From positions 16,409 through 80,408 of the forward strand of contig JAWOHT010000133.1 in the NCBI GenBank assembly GCA_046485045.1: DNA of 64,000 nt. Reading direction: 5' to 3'. This DNA comes from JAFGPL01 sp046485045. Lineage in GTDB: Bacteria > Bacteroidota > Bacteroidia > Bacteroidales > UBA10428. Under the pieces are notes generated by a model, which saw nothing but the letters and a program-made list of their open reading frames with translations, made no database searches and was not told the DNA's origin. Each line of letters opens with the position of its first letter. The stretch's first letter is position 1. This document shows, one piece after another, positions 8,221-18,338 of this stretch. Made by a program: the position numbers and the translations under genes.

Positions 8221-11200
8221 TCATTCTGCGATCCCAATCAAATCATCATAAAATATTCTAAACTTCTCTGCATAGTTGTTTTTAAACTCCTTAACCCCAT
8301 ATTTATCGGCAATCTTTAGCAGTTCATTCAGATAATAAAGCCAATTTCCGAAATCTTCCTTACTGGTGTTCTTAATCTTTTTTTCAAGTGATTTATAATA
8401 ATCAAGCTCATTGGTTAAAATGGCTGCATATTCGTTCATCGTCTCCAAACCCTTATTCTGATTGCCAGTCTCAAAATTTTGCGATATTAGTTTTAAGATA
8501 AAATAATCATCGGGGTTCAGGCTTAAAGGCATTATTTCCATGCATTTATCAATTACACTTTCAGCTTTAACTGTTTCTCCGGAGTTGTTCAGGTTGTCGG
8601 CAAGTTGTGCAAATGTCCTTCTTACACCAAGTACCTGTAACTGCCTTCTAATGGTCTGGTCTGAATAAACTGCAGGATCGTTCAGGTTGCCCCATCTGAA
8701 TTTTTCCATTAACAATGTATGTGTAAACTCTGTATCCATCGTGAAACCGTATATTGAGGAAGACTGATTTGCAGGGTATGGGACAAGCCGGTATGCAAAT
8801 CCTTCTTTAACAAGGTATTTGTCCAGACCCAGGTTCTTAAGTTCTATGGGTGAAAGAAAACATAGCGGCCTTTCCCAGTTGTTGTGTGCAATAATATCGA
8901 GCAATAGCAGCTCGCTTCTGATCAGATAGCTTTTTTGAATCGTAAAAACCATTGAATCTCCGGTTCTTTCAATTTCTTTCTCACTGAAGATTCCTGATTT
9001 TCTCAGGGCATTCCTGTCAATAGTAATTTTTAGTTTACGGGCAGGCAGGTAGTCCTGATAATTCGAATCATTTCTCAAAAGCTTTGTCTGCGGGTTATCG
9101 CTACTGATAAAATCAATGGCATCTTTCAGTTCCACAAAACGGTCTATTCTGTTTACAACATGCACAACACTTCTTTTACCATTATAAAATTTATCAGAAT
9201 CAAATGATATCGGCAATCTTTCGGCTTCGTTAATGTCTTTACGCATCTGGTCAATATACCACGAGGCTCCCAGATAAGGGTACAGCACGGCCCTTACATC
9301 AGGCCTTACCGATTCCACCTCCTGGATATACCAGAGCGGATAGGTATCGTTGTCGCCGTTTGTAAAGAGAATTGAATTACTGCGGCAGGAATTCACATAA
9401 TCATATCCAAAATCTCTGCCGGCAAAGCGGTTTGAACGATTATGGTCATCAAAATTCTGACTTAACAATAAAACCGGGACCACCATACCTGCCGCAATTG
9501 AAACCAGCATTGATGGAATTACCGTGAGGTATTTTTTAAGAAATGAAAAAACAGCCATTACGCCCATGCCAATCCAGATGGCAAATGCATAAAAAGAGCC
9601 GGCATACACATAATCTCTTTCCCGGGGTGTTACCGGTATTTCGTTCAGATAAACACCAATGGCCATTCCGGTAAACAGAAACAGCAAAAGTACCGCGGTA
9701 AAACCCTTCCTGTCTCTTCTGTAATGCCCTACTGCACCTATAACTCCTAAAATAAAGGGAATAAAAAAGAAGGTATTTCTTGCCTTATTTTCTAATAACG
9801 AGGCTGGAAGGTTGGTTTGCTTGCCCAGTCTCAACCTGTCAATAAAACCTATTCCGCTTATCCAGTTGCCATGAAATGCATTGCCGGTTCCCTGCACATC
9901 GTCCTGCCTGCCAACGAAATTCCAGAAAAAGTACCTCCAGTACATATACCCAATCTGATACCTGAGAAAATACCTTATATTTTCAGCAAAAACAGGTTTA
10001 ATCAATGTTTCTGATTGTCCGTTTTGTGTGACCCTTATTTTTTCACCTTTTATTTTTGCCCAGTATTTATATGCTTCAGTATAATTTTCCGAATTATCAA
10101 TCAATCGTGGAAAGATGGTCATAAACCGTTTATCGTAAGTGTATTCCGGATTCAAATCGGTTTTTATATACCTGTCATTTTCATATATAAAGGTCGTTCT
10201 TGCCTTCACCCCGGTTATGGGTGCATTGTAGTATGGGCCATAAAACAAAGGCCTGCTGCCGTAATGTTCCCTGTTAAGGAAATTGCATAAACTGAATGGA
10301 TTATCAGGATTATTCATATCAATGGAAATATTCACCTGCGACCGGAAAAGAACAGAAAGGTAACAGGTATAGCCAATTATCATAAGCATTAGCGATAAAA
10401 CAACTGTTTGCCATAAGAGGATATTTTTCCTGTTTGCCATTATCAGTGCAATTACCAGAATAACTCCTGTAAATAAGAAAGTTAAATAGAGGCCCGTATT
10501 CAGCGGAAGTTTTAATGTATTCACACAAAACAGATCTATTATTGCGGCTGTTTTGGCTATTCCGGGAATGAATACATACATGATAAATCCTAACACAACC
10601 ATAGCAAGCAAAAAAGAAAGAAGGATCACTTTCCGGTTGAATGTTTTGTTTTTAGACAATATAACAAAGACAATTGCCGGTATTGCCAGCAGGTTTAACA
10701 GATGCACCCCGATAGAAATACCCATAATAAAAGCAATAAAAATCAGCCATCGGGCGGCATAAACCATATCTTTTTGTTTATCCCATTTAAGAATTGCCCA
10801 GAACACCAGTGCAGTAAGAAAAGATGAAAACGCGTAGACTTCGGCTTCAACTGCCGAAAACCAGAAACTATCTGTAAAGGCGAATGACAGTGAACCGAAA
10901 ATTCCGGCAGTAAACATCAGAATTTGTTGTTTCCCGTCTGGTTTTTCATCAGCAGAAATTATTTTTTTTGTCAGCATCATGATACTCCAAAAAAGGAACA
11001 TAATGGTAAAAGCGCTGGCTACCGCCGAAAACAGATTTACCATTACAGCAACCATTTGAACGTTATTACCTGCCAATAGAGAGAAAAGCCTGCCAATCAT
11101 TATAAACAGGGGGGCGCCGGGTGAATGGCTTACCTGAAGCCTGTATGCACAGGCAATAAACTCGCTGCAGTCCCAAAGGCTGTTTGCCGGTTCAAGTGTG

Positions 11201-11271
11201 AATACATAAACTGATAAAGAGATGGCAAACACAAACCAGCCGCCAATGTTTTTAAGTGTATTGTAATTCAT
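8221..11271 (-). CDS. DUF2723 polytopic membrane protein (GT-C-like), TPR-like C-terminus
   Basis: 1016 residues. The N-terminal third is strongly hydrophobic with many membrane spans and starts with the family signature (WDCSEFIACAYRLQVSHSPG, about residues 33-52), the DUF2723 region related to GT-C glycosyltransferases that use lipid-linked sugars. A second hydrophobic block at about 510-600 contains PRERDYVYAGSFYAFAIWIG. The remainder is soluble and ends in a helical, TPR-like region (about 870-1016). It is probably an envelope glycosyl-transfer protein. Donor and acceptor are unknown. It is transcribed alone and divergent from the aldo/keto reductase. Confidence 0.85.
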   Translation of the reverse strand: MNYNTLKNIGGWFVFAISLSVYVFTLEPANSLWDCSEFIACAYRLQVSHSPGAPLFIMIGRLFSLLAGNNVQMVAVMVNLFSAVASAFTIMFLFWSIMMLTKKIISADEKPDGKQQILMFTAGIFGSLSFAFTDSFWFSAVEAEVYAFSSFLTALVFWAILKWDKQKDMVYAARWLIFIAFIMGISIGVHLLNLLAIPAIVFVILSKNKTFNRKVILLSFLLAMVVLGFIMYVFIPGIAKTAAIIDLFCVNTLKLPLNTGLYLTFLFTGVILVIALIMANRKNILLWQTVVLSLMLMIIGYTCYLSVLFRSQVNISIDMNNPDNPFSLCNFLNREHYGSRPLFYGPYYNAPITGVKARTTFIYENDRYIKTDLNPEYTYDKRFMTIFPRLIDNSENYTEAYKYWAKIKGEKIRVTQNGQSETLIKPVFAENIRYFLRYQIGYMYWRYFFWNFVGRQDDVQGTGNAFHGNWISGIGFIDRLRLGKQTNLPASLLENKARNTFFFIPFILGVIGAVGHYRRDRKGFTAVLLLFLFTGMAIGVYLNEIPVTPRERDYVYAGSFYAFAIWIGMGVMAVFSFLKKYLTVIPSMLVSIAAGMVVPVLLLSQNFDDHNRSNRFAGRDFGYDYVNSCRSNSILFTNGDNDTYPLWYIQEVESVRPDVRAVLYPYLGASWYIDQMRKDINEAERLPISFDSDKFYNGKRSVVHVVNRIDRFVELKDAIDFISSDNPQTKLLRNDSNYQDYLPARKLKITIDRNALRKSGIFSEKEIERTGDSMVFTIQKSYLIRSELLLLDIIAHNNWERPLCFLSPIELKNLGLDKYLVKEGFAYRLVPYPANQSSSIYGFTMDTEFTHTLLMEKFRWGNLNDPAVYSDQTIRRQLQVLGVRRTFAQLADNLNNSGETVKAESVIDKCMEIMPLSLNPDDYFILKLISQNFETGNQNKGLETMNEYAAILTNELDYYKSLEKKIKNTSKEDFGNWLYYLNELLKIADKYGVKEFKNNYAEKFRIFYDDLIGIAE

Positions 11272-11465
11272 AAAAATTGATTTGAATATTACTGAATTCA
11301 GTACACCTTTAATGACAACAGGTTCAGTTTTTGAGAATATAAAACTGAATTCGTCTGCTGATGTGAATTTTCAGCAAGTTGATTTCAAAACGATGGAAGG
11401 CAACTCAAGTAAAACAGTTTTACTATTTTTGTCTTTCATACCTTGAAACATGTTACTTTTTGAAA

Positions 11466-12626
11466 ATGGAATACAGAAGATTCGGCAAAACCAACAAATC
11501 AATAAGTGTCATCACGCTCGGCGGCATGCGGTTTATTCATGCAGACGATAACCCAAGGGAAAAAATACCCGCAGATACTTTGGACCAGTGTGCCTATTCG
11601 GTAAAAAAAGCACTTGAATGCGGTATTAACCATATTGAAACTGCCTATGGATACGGGAAAAGCGAGCATGCGCTCGGCACTGCAATCAACGACATTCTCA
11701 AAATCAGGCGAAATATCTATTATCTTATGACCAAGGGAGCGCCAAAAACTGCCGCTGAAACACGTTCACTCGTTGAGCTGCAGCTTAAAACCCTCAAAAC
11801 AGATTACTTCGACTTTTATGCCTGGCATGGGATCAATAATTGGGAAAGGCTTGAAATGGCCTGCAAAAAAAAGGGGCCGGTAGAAGAGCTCCTGAAACTA
11901 AAAGAAGAAGGCATTATCGGCCATGTAGGATTCAGCACCCATGCCCCGTTAGATCTAATAATCACGAGCATCGAATCCGGAATGTTTGAATTTGTCAACC
12001 TGCATTATTACTACTTTTTTCGAAGAAATTACGCTGCCATTGCGCTTGCACAGTTAAAAGACTTGGGGGTGCTTATTATTTCACCCAACGATAAGGGAGG
12101 GCAACTTTTTAATGCACCCGAAAAACTTAAAGAATTCACTAAACCACTTTCCCCCATTCAGTGGAATGCCAGGTTCTGTCTGGGTACTCCGGCTGTTCAC
12201 ACACTGTCTTTCGGAATAACCGAACCGGTACAATTTGACGAGATGACAGGAATATTTCCAACATCAATACCAATGAACCTCAACGATAAAAAAATACTGT
12301 TGGACCTGGAGGCGCAACGATTGAATGACCCATATTCCGATTACGACGGTTATGACATGGTAAATGACCTCTCTGGCATTAATATCCCCGAAGTGCTAAG
12401 GCTCAGAAAACTCTGGAAATGTTATGATATGCTGGAATTCTGCAGATACCGATACAACCTGTTTGAAGAGCATCACCACTGGTTTCCGGGAAAACCGGCA
12501 GAAAAATCAAATATTGAAAAAATTAATATGGCAAGAGTCCCAAAAAACATACCTTTGAAGGAGATTCTTCTTGAAGCACATGAAGCTTTTCACAAAAAAG
12601 ACAACAAAACCCTGCGATATATCTGA
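11466..12626 (+). CDS. Aldo/keto reductase family protein
   Basis: 386 residues from the ATG at 11466. An upstream in-frame TTG at 11379 would add a non-homologous tail and is rejected. It begins MEYRRFGKTNKSISVITLGG, the usual AKR opening. The active-site region reads HIETAYGYGKSE (Tyr of the tetrad present, Glu where many AKRs have Asp), with Lys in YLMTKGAPKT and His in FYAWHGIN. The C-terminal domain (about 300-370, with CRYRYNLFEEHHHWFPG) resembles the subfamily whose members may carry an Fe-S ferredoxin-like tail, but the cysteine cluster is not complete here. It probably reduces a carbonyl compound with NADPH. Substrate unknown. Confidence 0.88.
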   Translation: MEYRRFGKTNKSISVITLGGMRFIHADDNPREKIPADTLDQCAYSVKKALECGINHIETAYGYGKSEHALGTAINDILKIRRNIYYLMTKGAPKTAAETRSLVELQLKTLKTDYFDFYAWHGINNWERLEMACKKKGPVEELLKLKEEGIIGHVGFSTHAPLDLIITSIESGMFEFVNLHYYYFFRRNYAAIALAQLKDLGVLIISPNDKGGQLFNAPEKLKEFTKPLSPIQWNARFCLGTPAVHTLSFGITEPVQFDEMTGIFPTSIPMNLNDKKILLDLEAQRLNDPYSDYDGYDMVNDLSGINIPEVLRLRKLWKCYDMLEFCRYRYNLFEEHHHWFPGKPAEKSNIEKINMARVPKNIPLKEILLEAHEAFHKKDNKTLRYI

Positions 12627-12630
12627 AATA

Positions 12631-13749
12631 ATGATGGTTAAACATGCTAAACTCCTTTCACTGTGTATCTTCATCTTCTGGCTGCAGAAAATTGAGCTGA
12701 AGGGACAGATTTTACATGATCCTGAAACATTTGCAAGAATCGAAAAGGGTGTTGAAAATATCTATAATTGCAGGTTTAACGAGGCAAAAGCCGATTACAG
12801 GTTTATAAAATCCAAATACCCAAACCATGCTGTTCCGAATCTTTTCAAGGCACTGGTCATTTACTGGGAATTTTATCCGCTTATCCCGGGTAGCGAAGAA
12901 GGACGGCAGTTCATTTACAACCTTGAACTGTGCCTGCAACAGGCCGAAAAGGTACTTAAAAAAAACGAAAACGATGCCGAGAACGTACTTGCCGGCTTAG
13001 GCGCCCTGGGGCTGATGCTCCTTTATTACGCCGATAACGGCCAGACCAGAAATGTAATTTCGCTTGCCGCACCCACCTATCAGTACGTAATGAAATCGTT
13101 CAACTTCACGAAAGAATATCCCGATTTTTATTTCATTACCGGGCTCTACAACTATTACCGGGAGGCATATCCCGAAGCAAAACCAATCTACAAGCCGGTA
13201 GTTCTCTTTTTCCCGCACGGGGATAAACCACTTGGACTGAAGCAACTGAAGATTGCTGCCGATAGCGCTATTTTTTTAAAAGCCGAAGCAATTTCTTTTC
13301 TTTCGGGGATTTACCTGAGTTTTGAAAAAAATCCTCAATATGCCTCATTTTACAGCAAAAAGCTGACGTTAAAATTTCCCGGTAACATTAAATTCCAAAC
13401 CGATCATATCAAAGATTTACTGCTTGATAAAAAATACCAGCGGGCTGAAAAAATGCTCGACACAATAATCTATCCCGCGCACAGTCGTTACCTGCAGATG
13501 AGGATAGATTGTTTCAGGGCCATTCTTTACGAAAAAGTGTATGCCAATGATAAAAAAGCCGAACAATATTACCAGATGACGATAAATAAATCGGAAGAAT
13601 ATAAAGATTATGCCAACGAATTCAGGTCGTACGCGTATTTCGGGTTAAGCAGGATTTACAGCCGCAAAGGGGACCTGAAAACCATGAAGCGTTACCGAAA
13701 ACAGGCCGAAAGTAATGCTGTTTTCGCGGATATTGATTTTGATGATTAA
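12631..13749 (+). CDS. Exported or membrane-linked TPR-like protein, unknown function
   Basis: 372 residues from the ATG at 12631, 4 bases after the aldo/keto reductase stop. An earlier in-frame ATG at 12571 lies inside that gene and gives no better signal. The start is followed by a hydrophobic stretch (LLSLCIFIFWLQ) that may act as a signal peptide. The rest is helical with TPR-like pairs, for example FNEAKADYRFIKSKYPNHAV and KKAEQYYQMTINKSEEYKDY. No catalytic motif is visible. It is likely co-transcribed with the reductase. Confidence 0.6.
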   Translation: MMVKHAKLLSLCIFIFWLQKIELKGQILHDPETFARIEKGVENIYNCRFNEAKADYRFIKSKYPNHAVPNLFKALVIYWEFYPLIPGSEEGRQFIYNLELCLQQAEKVLKKNENDAENVLAGLGALGLMLLYYADNGQTRNVISLAAPTYQYVMKSFNFTKEYPDFYFITGLYNYYREAYPEAKPIYKPVVLFFPHGDKPLGLKQLKIAADSAIFLKAEAISFLSGIYLSFEKNPQYASFYSKKLTLKFPGNIKFQTDHIKDLLLDKKYQRAEKMLDTIIYPAHSRYLQMRIDCFRAILYEKVYANDKKAEQYYQMTINKSEEYKDYANEFRSYAYFGLSRIYSRKGDLKTMKRYRKQAESNAVFADIDFDD

Positions 13750-13766
13750 ATCAATCGAGATTAAAC

Positions 13767-13798
13767 AGGTTATAGAACTTATTTGTCTAACCTCACTC
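13767..13798 (+). terminator. Weak stem-loop between convergent genes
   Basis: AGGTTA (13767-13772) pairs with TAACCT (13788-13793) across a 15-base loop, followed by CACTCTTTTT. It lies in the 52-base gap between the TPR-like gene and the DUF2271 gene, which point at each other. The stem is short, so termination is only plausible. Confidence 0.35.
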
Positions 13799-13801
13799 TT
13801 T

Positions 13802-14560
13802 TTACTGTTTAACAGTTACATACACCCATCGGGTAATATCGAGCGCTGTGGTAAAGGTACTCAGGCCGGGGTAAATGTTGCCGTCTTTTCCCGAGTAATG
13901 GCCATGTCCTGTCAGCTTAAGTTCATATTGTCCATATTGCTCAGTAATATTTATCCTTGCCTTGTAAACGAGCGATGGCTGGCTTGATGTCTTGTACTCT
14001 TCATCATCGGGATATTTATTGTTTGTCCAGAATTCGTTCCAGTCCCATGTCTGATTGATCTCGAAATAGATATCGAAAATGGGTGGAATATTATCTTTTA
14101 ACCGCGAGTTTAAAACAAAATTGCCAGACGGTGTAGCGCCGGTGTATGCATCGGCAACGGGGGTTTTAACAGTCGGGACATACCACCCGTCATCTTCTTT
14201 TACACCCCGGCTATGGGCCCACACGGGCAGTGCGGCCGGACGCCTTCTCTCGCCCGGAAGCCATTTGCCGGCAGAAGTCTCTCCATACCTGAAAACGCCT
14301 TTGGCTATTGACTCTGCAACATAAAGCGTCTGAAGATAATTGTAAGATGTATCGGTAACCCACACCGCCATCAGCGGATAGTTATGTGACTTACCTTTTT
14401 CAAAGACCAGTTCGAGTAAAACGCCACGATTATCCTGAGAGGTATATAACGTGTCATACAACGCTGCTGTTTTAGACATGCGGCTCGTTTTGCACGAAAT
14501 AACAAACATTGCCTGTACAGTAACGAAAAAAACTATTATAAGTGGAAAAAATCTTTTCAT
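13802..14560 (-). CDS. DUF2271 lipoprotein
   Basis: 252 residues with a lipoprotein-type N-terminus (hydrophobic run, then FVISCKTS with Cys near 23). The family hallmarks are NYPLMAVWVTDTSYNYLQTL (about 60-79) and DAYTGATPSG (about 139-148). DUF2271 proteins are exported and often sit beside TonB-dependent receptors or PepSY proteins in iron or redox contexts. Here the gene follows a TonB receptor by 12 bases in the same direction, so the two probably form an operon. No metal ligands can be assigned. Confidence 0.8.
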   Translation of the reverse strand: MKRFFPLIIVFFVTVQAMFVISCKTSRMSKTAALYDTLYTSQDNRGVLLELVFEKGKSHNYPLMAVWVTDTSYNYLQTLYVAESIAKGVFRYGETSAGKWLPGERRRPAALPVWAHSRGVKEDDGWYVPTVKTPVADAYTGATPSGNFVLNSRLKDNIPPIFDIYFEINQTWDWNEFWTNNKYPDDEEYKTSSQPSLVYKARINITEQYGQYELKLTGHGHYSGKDGNIYPGLSTFTTALDITRWVYVTVKQ

Positions 14561-14572
14561 AGTATGTATCTT

Positions 14573-17002
14573 TTAAAATTCAACCATAATACCAATTGTA
14601 GGAAGTATTGTGCCGCTACCGTCAGATTTCAGGTAAACCAGGTCGTATTTAAGAATTCCGTTATCATCAACCACATCGTCAGTTCCCGGGTTTACGATAG
14701 AATTGCGCACCAGCCTGTCGGGCTCAAATGCCTTAAAATTATACAAATTCTGTATGTCAACATAAAGCATCAGCGACCACTTTTTAAAGAAATACTGTTT
14801 ATCTATTCTAATATCTAACTGGTGAAAAGACTTTAACCTAAGGCTATTAAACAGGGTATAGTCGAGAGAAGGGATTCCGGTTGCATCCCATACCTCTTTA
14901 ATTGAAGATTTTTCAGCATCGAAAGGGGTATAGGGCGCAGCGCCGACAAACCTCCATTTAAAGCCAAAATCCCAGTTTCTTTTGAAGCTTCGGGTAGCTG
15001 TAATGTTAAAAATATGTCTGTTGTCCCATGAGGTAGGGATAAATTCGCCTTCGCTCGACTGCAGGCCGGTGTTTTTAAATTCGCTCCATACAAGTGTGTA
15101 TGAAAGTATGAGGTTTGCCCCTTTCAGATCGAGGGTACGCCCGAAAATTTCGAGGCCATAAGCCCTGCCTTCGGCAACCGGAACAAGCGCTTCGTCGCCA
15201 AAAGTACCAAAATCGGCGCCTTTGGTAGCAAGTGCCACTGAATCACTTAAAGAAAACGGATAATTTCTGTAATGCTTGTAAAAACCCTCTATACTGAAGT
15301 TTGATTTATCATCGGGACTGAACTCCAAGCCGGCAACCAGTTGATCTGATGCAATAAAGGATATGCCGTTTTTTCTGTTTACAAATTCCCCTGAATTGTC
15401 CTTATACCCGAGCGCAGTATAAGGAGGACGTTGATAATACCTGCCAGTATTAAAATTAAAAATGAATTTTTCAGACAATACATACGAAGCCGAAAACCTT
15501 GGAGAAAACTGCTTTAACGGGTTAGTCATCTCATCGGAATATGAGCTGCCGTCAAACCGCAGACCGGCAGATAGAATAAGCCTGTTGCCAAGATAATTGT
15601 TGCTTACCTGCCCGAACAATCCGTAATTGAACATATCGAGAAAAGAGGCATAGTTAAGATCCTGGCTGGTTTCACTCAGAATAATCTTACGGTATGTACT
15701 GTTTTCGTACTTCGCATATTCAAAGTTTATTCCATAATTAACTTTAATATTGTTTTTTATAGTGGAATTACGCTCATACCTAAACTTGTTTTCACTTTCT
15801 ATTGATGAATAGTCAAGCGTTTTGGGCAGGTTTTCATCATTTTGTTCATGCTTGTAGGCAACATTATTCAGCATATTTCTGCTCAACACCCATGTATCGA
15901 AACCATTTTCACTGAAATGTTTATAAACCAGTCCGAATGTATAATTCCACTGATCGTTTTCGGGCAGGTAACCGAGAATAAACCTCTGGTCGGCTGTTTC
16001 ATTTGCGTTGAGGTTAAGCTTGTTCTGGTCGAGGGCGCCGAGACCTATGACTGTAAGTTCGTTTTTTTCGTTAAAACGGGTTCTGAGTTTAAACTGAAAA
16101 TCGTTGTAAGTTGGAAGGAATGGCAATTCGAGCGCGGCAAACAAAAGCTGCAGGTACGACCTTCTTGCCGACAGGATATAAGATGTTTTATCACCCAAAG
16201 GCCCGTCGAGCGTAAGCGCAAGGTCTGATGCGCCTACTGTGGCCCTGAATTTTGGTTTCTCTTTGTTGCCATCAATCTGCCTGAAATCGAGTACCGAGCT
16301 CAATGCATTGCCCCTGTTGGCCGGAAAAGCGCCGGAATAAAAATTCACCTCACGTATAAAATCAACATTAATAATACCTACCGGCCCACCCGAAGCACCT
16401 TGTGTGGCAAAATGGTTGAGGTTGGGTATCTCAACGCCGTCGAGATAGAATTTACTTTCACTTGGCCCGCCACCCCGCACAATTACATCGTTACGGTATG
16501 CGGGAGTAGAGGCAACACCCGGAAACGATTGTATAACTCTTGATATATCCCTGTTGCCGCCGGGATTTTTTTCAATTTCGGCAACACCTATACGCCTCAA
16601 AGACACCGGGCTCTCTTCTTGTCTTCGGAAAGGTGAAGCTTTAACAACCACGGCATCCAGCTCTATATTAGCCTCCTGTAGCGCGATTTCGATATAACTG
16701 TTTTTTGCATTGGTAACCAGAAACCGGGTAGTGACAAAATCTTCGAACCCCACAGAAGAAGCCTTTAGTTGCACATAACCGGGCTTAATGCCCGTAAAAA
16801 TAAAGCGCCCGTCGAGATCACTTACAGTACCGATGGTTGTTTCCCATATTATAATGGTTGCAAAGGGAATAGGTTCGTTATTCTTGGCATTGGATATCCT
16901 CCCTTCTATTGTTCCAATGTTTATACCCTGTGCATCAACAGTATTGTCAGAATAAAATATAAATAAGAGTGACAGAATAAAGGTATATAGATATGTCTTC
17001 AT
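14573..17002 (-). CDS. TonB-dependent outer-membrane receptor with N-terminal carboxypeptidase-regulatory domain
   Basis: 809 residues: signal peptide (about 1-24), a CarboxypepD_reg-like beta domain (about 27-115, GTIEGRISNAKNNEPIPFAT), a plug domain (about 125-240, with SRVIQSFPGVASTP and DVIVRGGGPSESKFYLDGVE), then a beta-barrel ending in the aromatic residue of IGIMVEF. It imports a large or scarce substrate energised by TonB. It is not a SusC type: no SusD follows and the barrel is shorter. Pairing with DUF2271 hints at metal or cofactor uptake, but the substrate is unknown. Confidence 0.9.
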   Translation of the reverse strand: MKTYLYTFILSLLFIFYSDNTVDAQGINIGTIEGRISNAKNNEPIPFATIIIWETTIGTVSDLDGRFIFTGIKPGYVQLKASSVGFEDFVTTRFLVTNAKNSYIEIALQEANIELDAVVVKASPFRRQEESPVSLRRIGVAEIEKNPGGNRDISRVIQSFPGVASTPAYRNDVIVRGGGPSESKFYLDGVEIPNLNHFATQGASGGPVGIINVDFIREVNFYSGAFPANRGNALSSVLDFRQIDGNKEKPKFRATVGASDLALTLDGPLGDKTSYILSARRSYLQLLFAALELPFLPTYNDFQFKLRTRFNEKNELTVIGLGALDQNKLNLNANETADQRFILGYLPENDQWNYTFGLVYKHFSENGFDTWVLSRNMLNNVAYKHEQNDENLPKTLDYSSIESENKFRYERNSTIKNNIKVNYGINFEYAKYENSTYRKIILSETSQDLNYASFLDMFNYGLFGQVSNNYLGNRLILSAGLRFDGSSYSDEMTNPLKQFSPRFSASYVLSEKFIFNFNTGRYYQRPPYTALGYKDNSGEFVNRKNGISFIASDQLVAGLEFSPDDKSNFSIEGFYKHYRNYPFSLSDSVALATKGADFGTFGDEALVPVAEGRAYGLEIFGRTLDLKGANLILSYTLVWSEFKNTGLQSSEGEFIPTSWDNRHIFNITATRSFKRNWDFGFKWRFVGAAPYTPFDAEKSSIKEVWDATGIPSLDYTLFNSLRLKSFHQLDIRIDKQYFFKKWSLMLYVDIQNLYNFKAFEPDRLVRNSIVNPGTDDVVDDNGILKYDLVYLKSDGSGTILPTIGIMVEF

Positions 17003-17225
17003 TGGTTTTATTTTGAAATCATAACAAGAAAAAATATTTTTTGTTCACTATTTTAATTAATAGATTAAACAATATTAATTGGCACTGGTTGATAAAACAA
17101 AATACTGTTAAAATTAATTCTCCATCTCAAAAAAGCTATAAAGCTTAATAAATAATTATATGCAATGTAAGTTTGGTGTAAGCCGAAAATTTTCTTCTTA
17201 GCATTTGCGGTAACTTTCCAAAAGT

Positions 17226-18212
17226 TTAAAACTTTTGGAAAGTTTGAAAATAATCGCTCTCAGGTGAAAAATCCAATAATGGAAACCTGGATTTTAACTT
17301 TTCGATATAATCCAGCATCGTTTTTCTGAACTTGGCTGTTTCGCCTGAAGAGGGATTTGTCACCCTGTGTTCCATGGCCTTAATCAGCTTATCAATTTCT
17401 TTCAAGTCAGCCATCGTCTTTTCAGAAAAATATGTTTCTGAAAACCGTTTCCATACATAATCAATAGCAGCCTCTGAAGGGTGAAGCATGTCTTTTGCAT
17501 AAAAACGGTAATCGCGCAGTTCATCCATAAAAATTTCGTAAGCAGGAAAGTACGATGCAAAATCAAATTTTTCAATCAGTTGGTGTATGGCCACCTGCAA
17601 TACCGATTTACTAAGCTGATTGTTAACAGCCCCATCTTTCCAATGCCTTATGGGGCTTACGGTAAAAATTACCCTTAATCGCGGGTAATTATCTTTTATT
17701 TTCTGCAACAGGGAAGCATACTCAAGGGTTATCTGTTCCGGATTAAGAATATACCTGCGGAATTCACGGGCAGGGATTTTATGGCAGTTGGCAACTACCT
17801 GTCCGGTTTTTATAAACTCATATACCCAGGCTGTGCCGAATGTAACAAACAGAAAGTCAGCTTGTGAAAGAAATTCACCGGCATTTTTCATGGTATGGTT
17901 TATCTTTTCCAGGCACTTAGGCTTATCAGCATCTGTAAATGCCGTGTAATGATAAAAACTAAGCCAGTGGTTATTAAAACAATAAAGATCGCTTTCTGTA
18001 AATGTTTTTTGTTCTAAAAGCATACCAATATCTTTACTTACAGACAGCGGATTATACAAAACGCCGAAAGGGTTATGTATTACCCCAAACTTAAGTCTTT
18101 GCATTAATAAACCGATATTATCGGCAAAACAGGAACCAATAAAAAGACATTTGCTGTTGTAATCAATCCTGAAGGGGCTTTGCGGTATATCAACTATTGT
18201 CCTGAATTCCAT
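17226..18212 (-). CDS. GSCFA domain protein
   Basis: 328 residues. The name-giving GSCFA motif is at residues 26-30 and the C-terminal half has HPSEAAIDYVWKRF. Together these resemble the SGNH/GDSL hydrolase arrangement (nucleophile region near the N-terminus, Asp/His near the C-terminus), although the family's activity is not established. No signal peptide is visible. It is a monocistronic gene divergent from yjbQ. Confidence 0.9.
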   Translation of the reverse strand: MEFRTIVDIPQSPFRIDYNSKCLFIGSCFADNIGLLMQRLKFGVIHNPFGVLYNPLSVSKDIGMLLEQKTFTESDLYCFNNHWLSFYHYTAFTDADKPKCLEKINHTMKNAGEFLSQADFLFVTFGTAWVYEFIKTGQVVANCHKIPAREFRRYILNPEQITLEYASLLQKIKDNYPRLRVIFTVSPIRHWKDGAVNNQLSKSVLQVAIHQLIEKFDFASYFPAYEIFMDELRDYRFYAKDMLHPSEAAIDYVWKRFSETYFSEKTMADLKEIDKLIKAMEHRVTNPSSGETAKFRKTMLDYIEKLKSRFPLLDFSPESDYFQTFQKF

Positions 18213-18259
18213 AAACTATTTTACACTGGTTAACACCATTTTTATGATAATAATTCCTG

Positions 18260-18267
18260 TAAATTTG
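18260..18267 (+). promoter_or_regulatory. Candidate -7 element upstream of yjbQ
   Basis: TAAATTTG matches the Bacteroidota TAnnTTTG consensus exactly and lies 71 bases before the yjbQ start. No TTG is found at the ideal -33 distance, so only half of the promoter is supported. Confidence 0.3.
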
Positions 18268-18338
18268 CAGAAAAAAAGCAAATTCAGGCAACAAATACAT
18301 GTAATTTATAAAATCATACATATTAATTGAATATTGTA

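Noticed and set aside
11379..11465. N-terminal extension of the aldo/keto reductase from an upstream TTG
   Set aside because: The extension has no family similarity, while the ATG at 11466 gives the standard AKR N-terminus.
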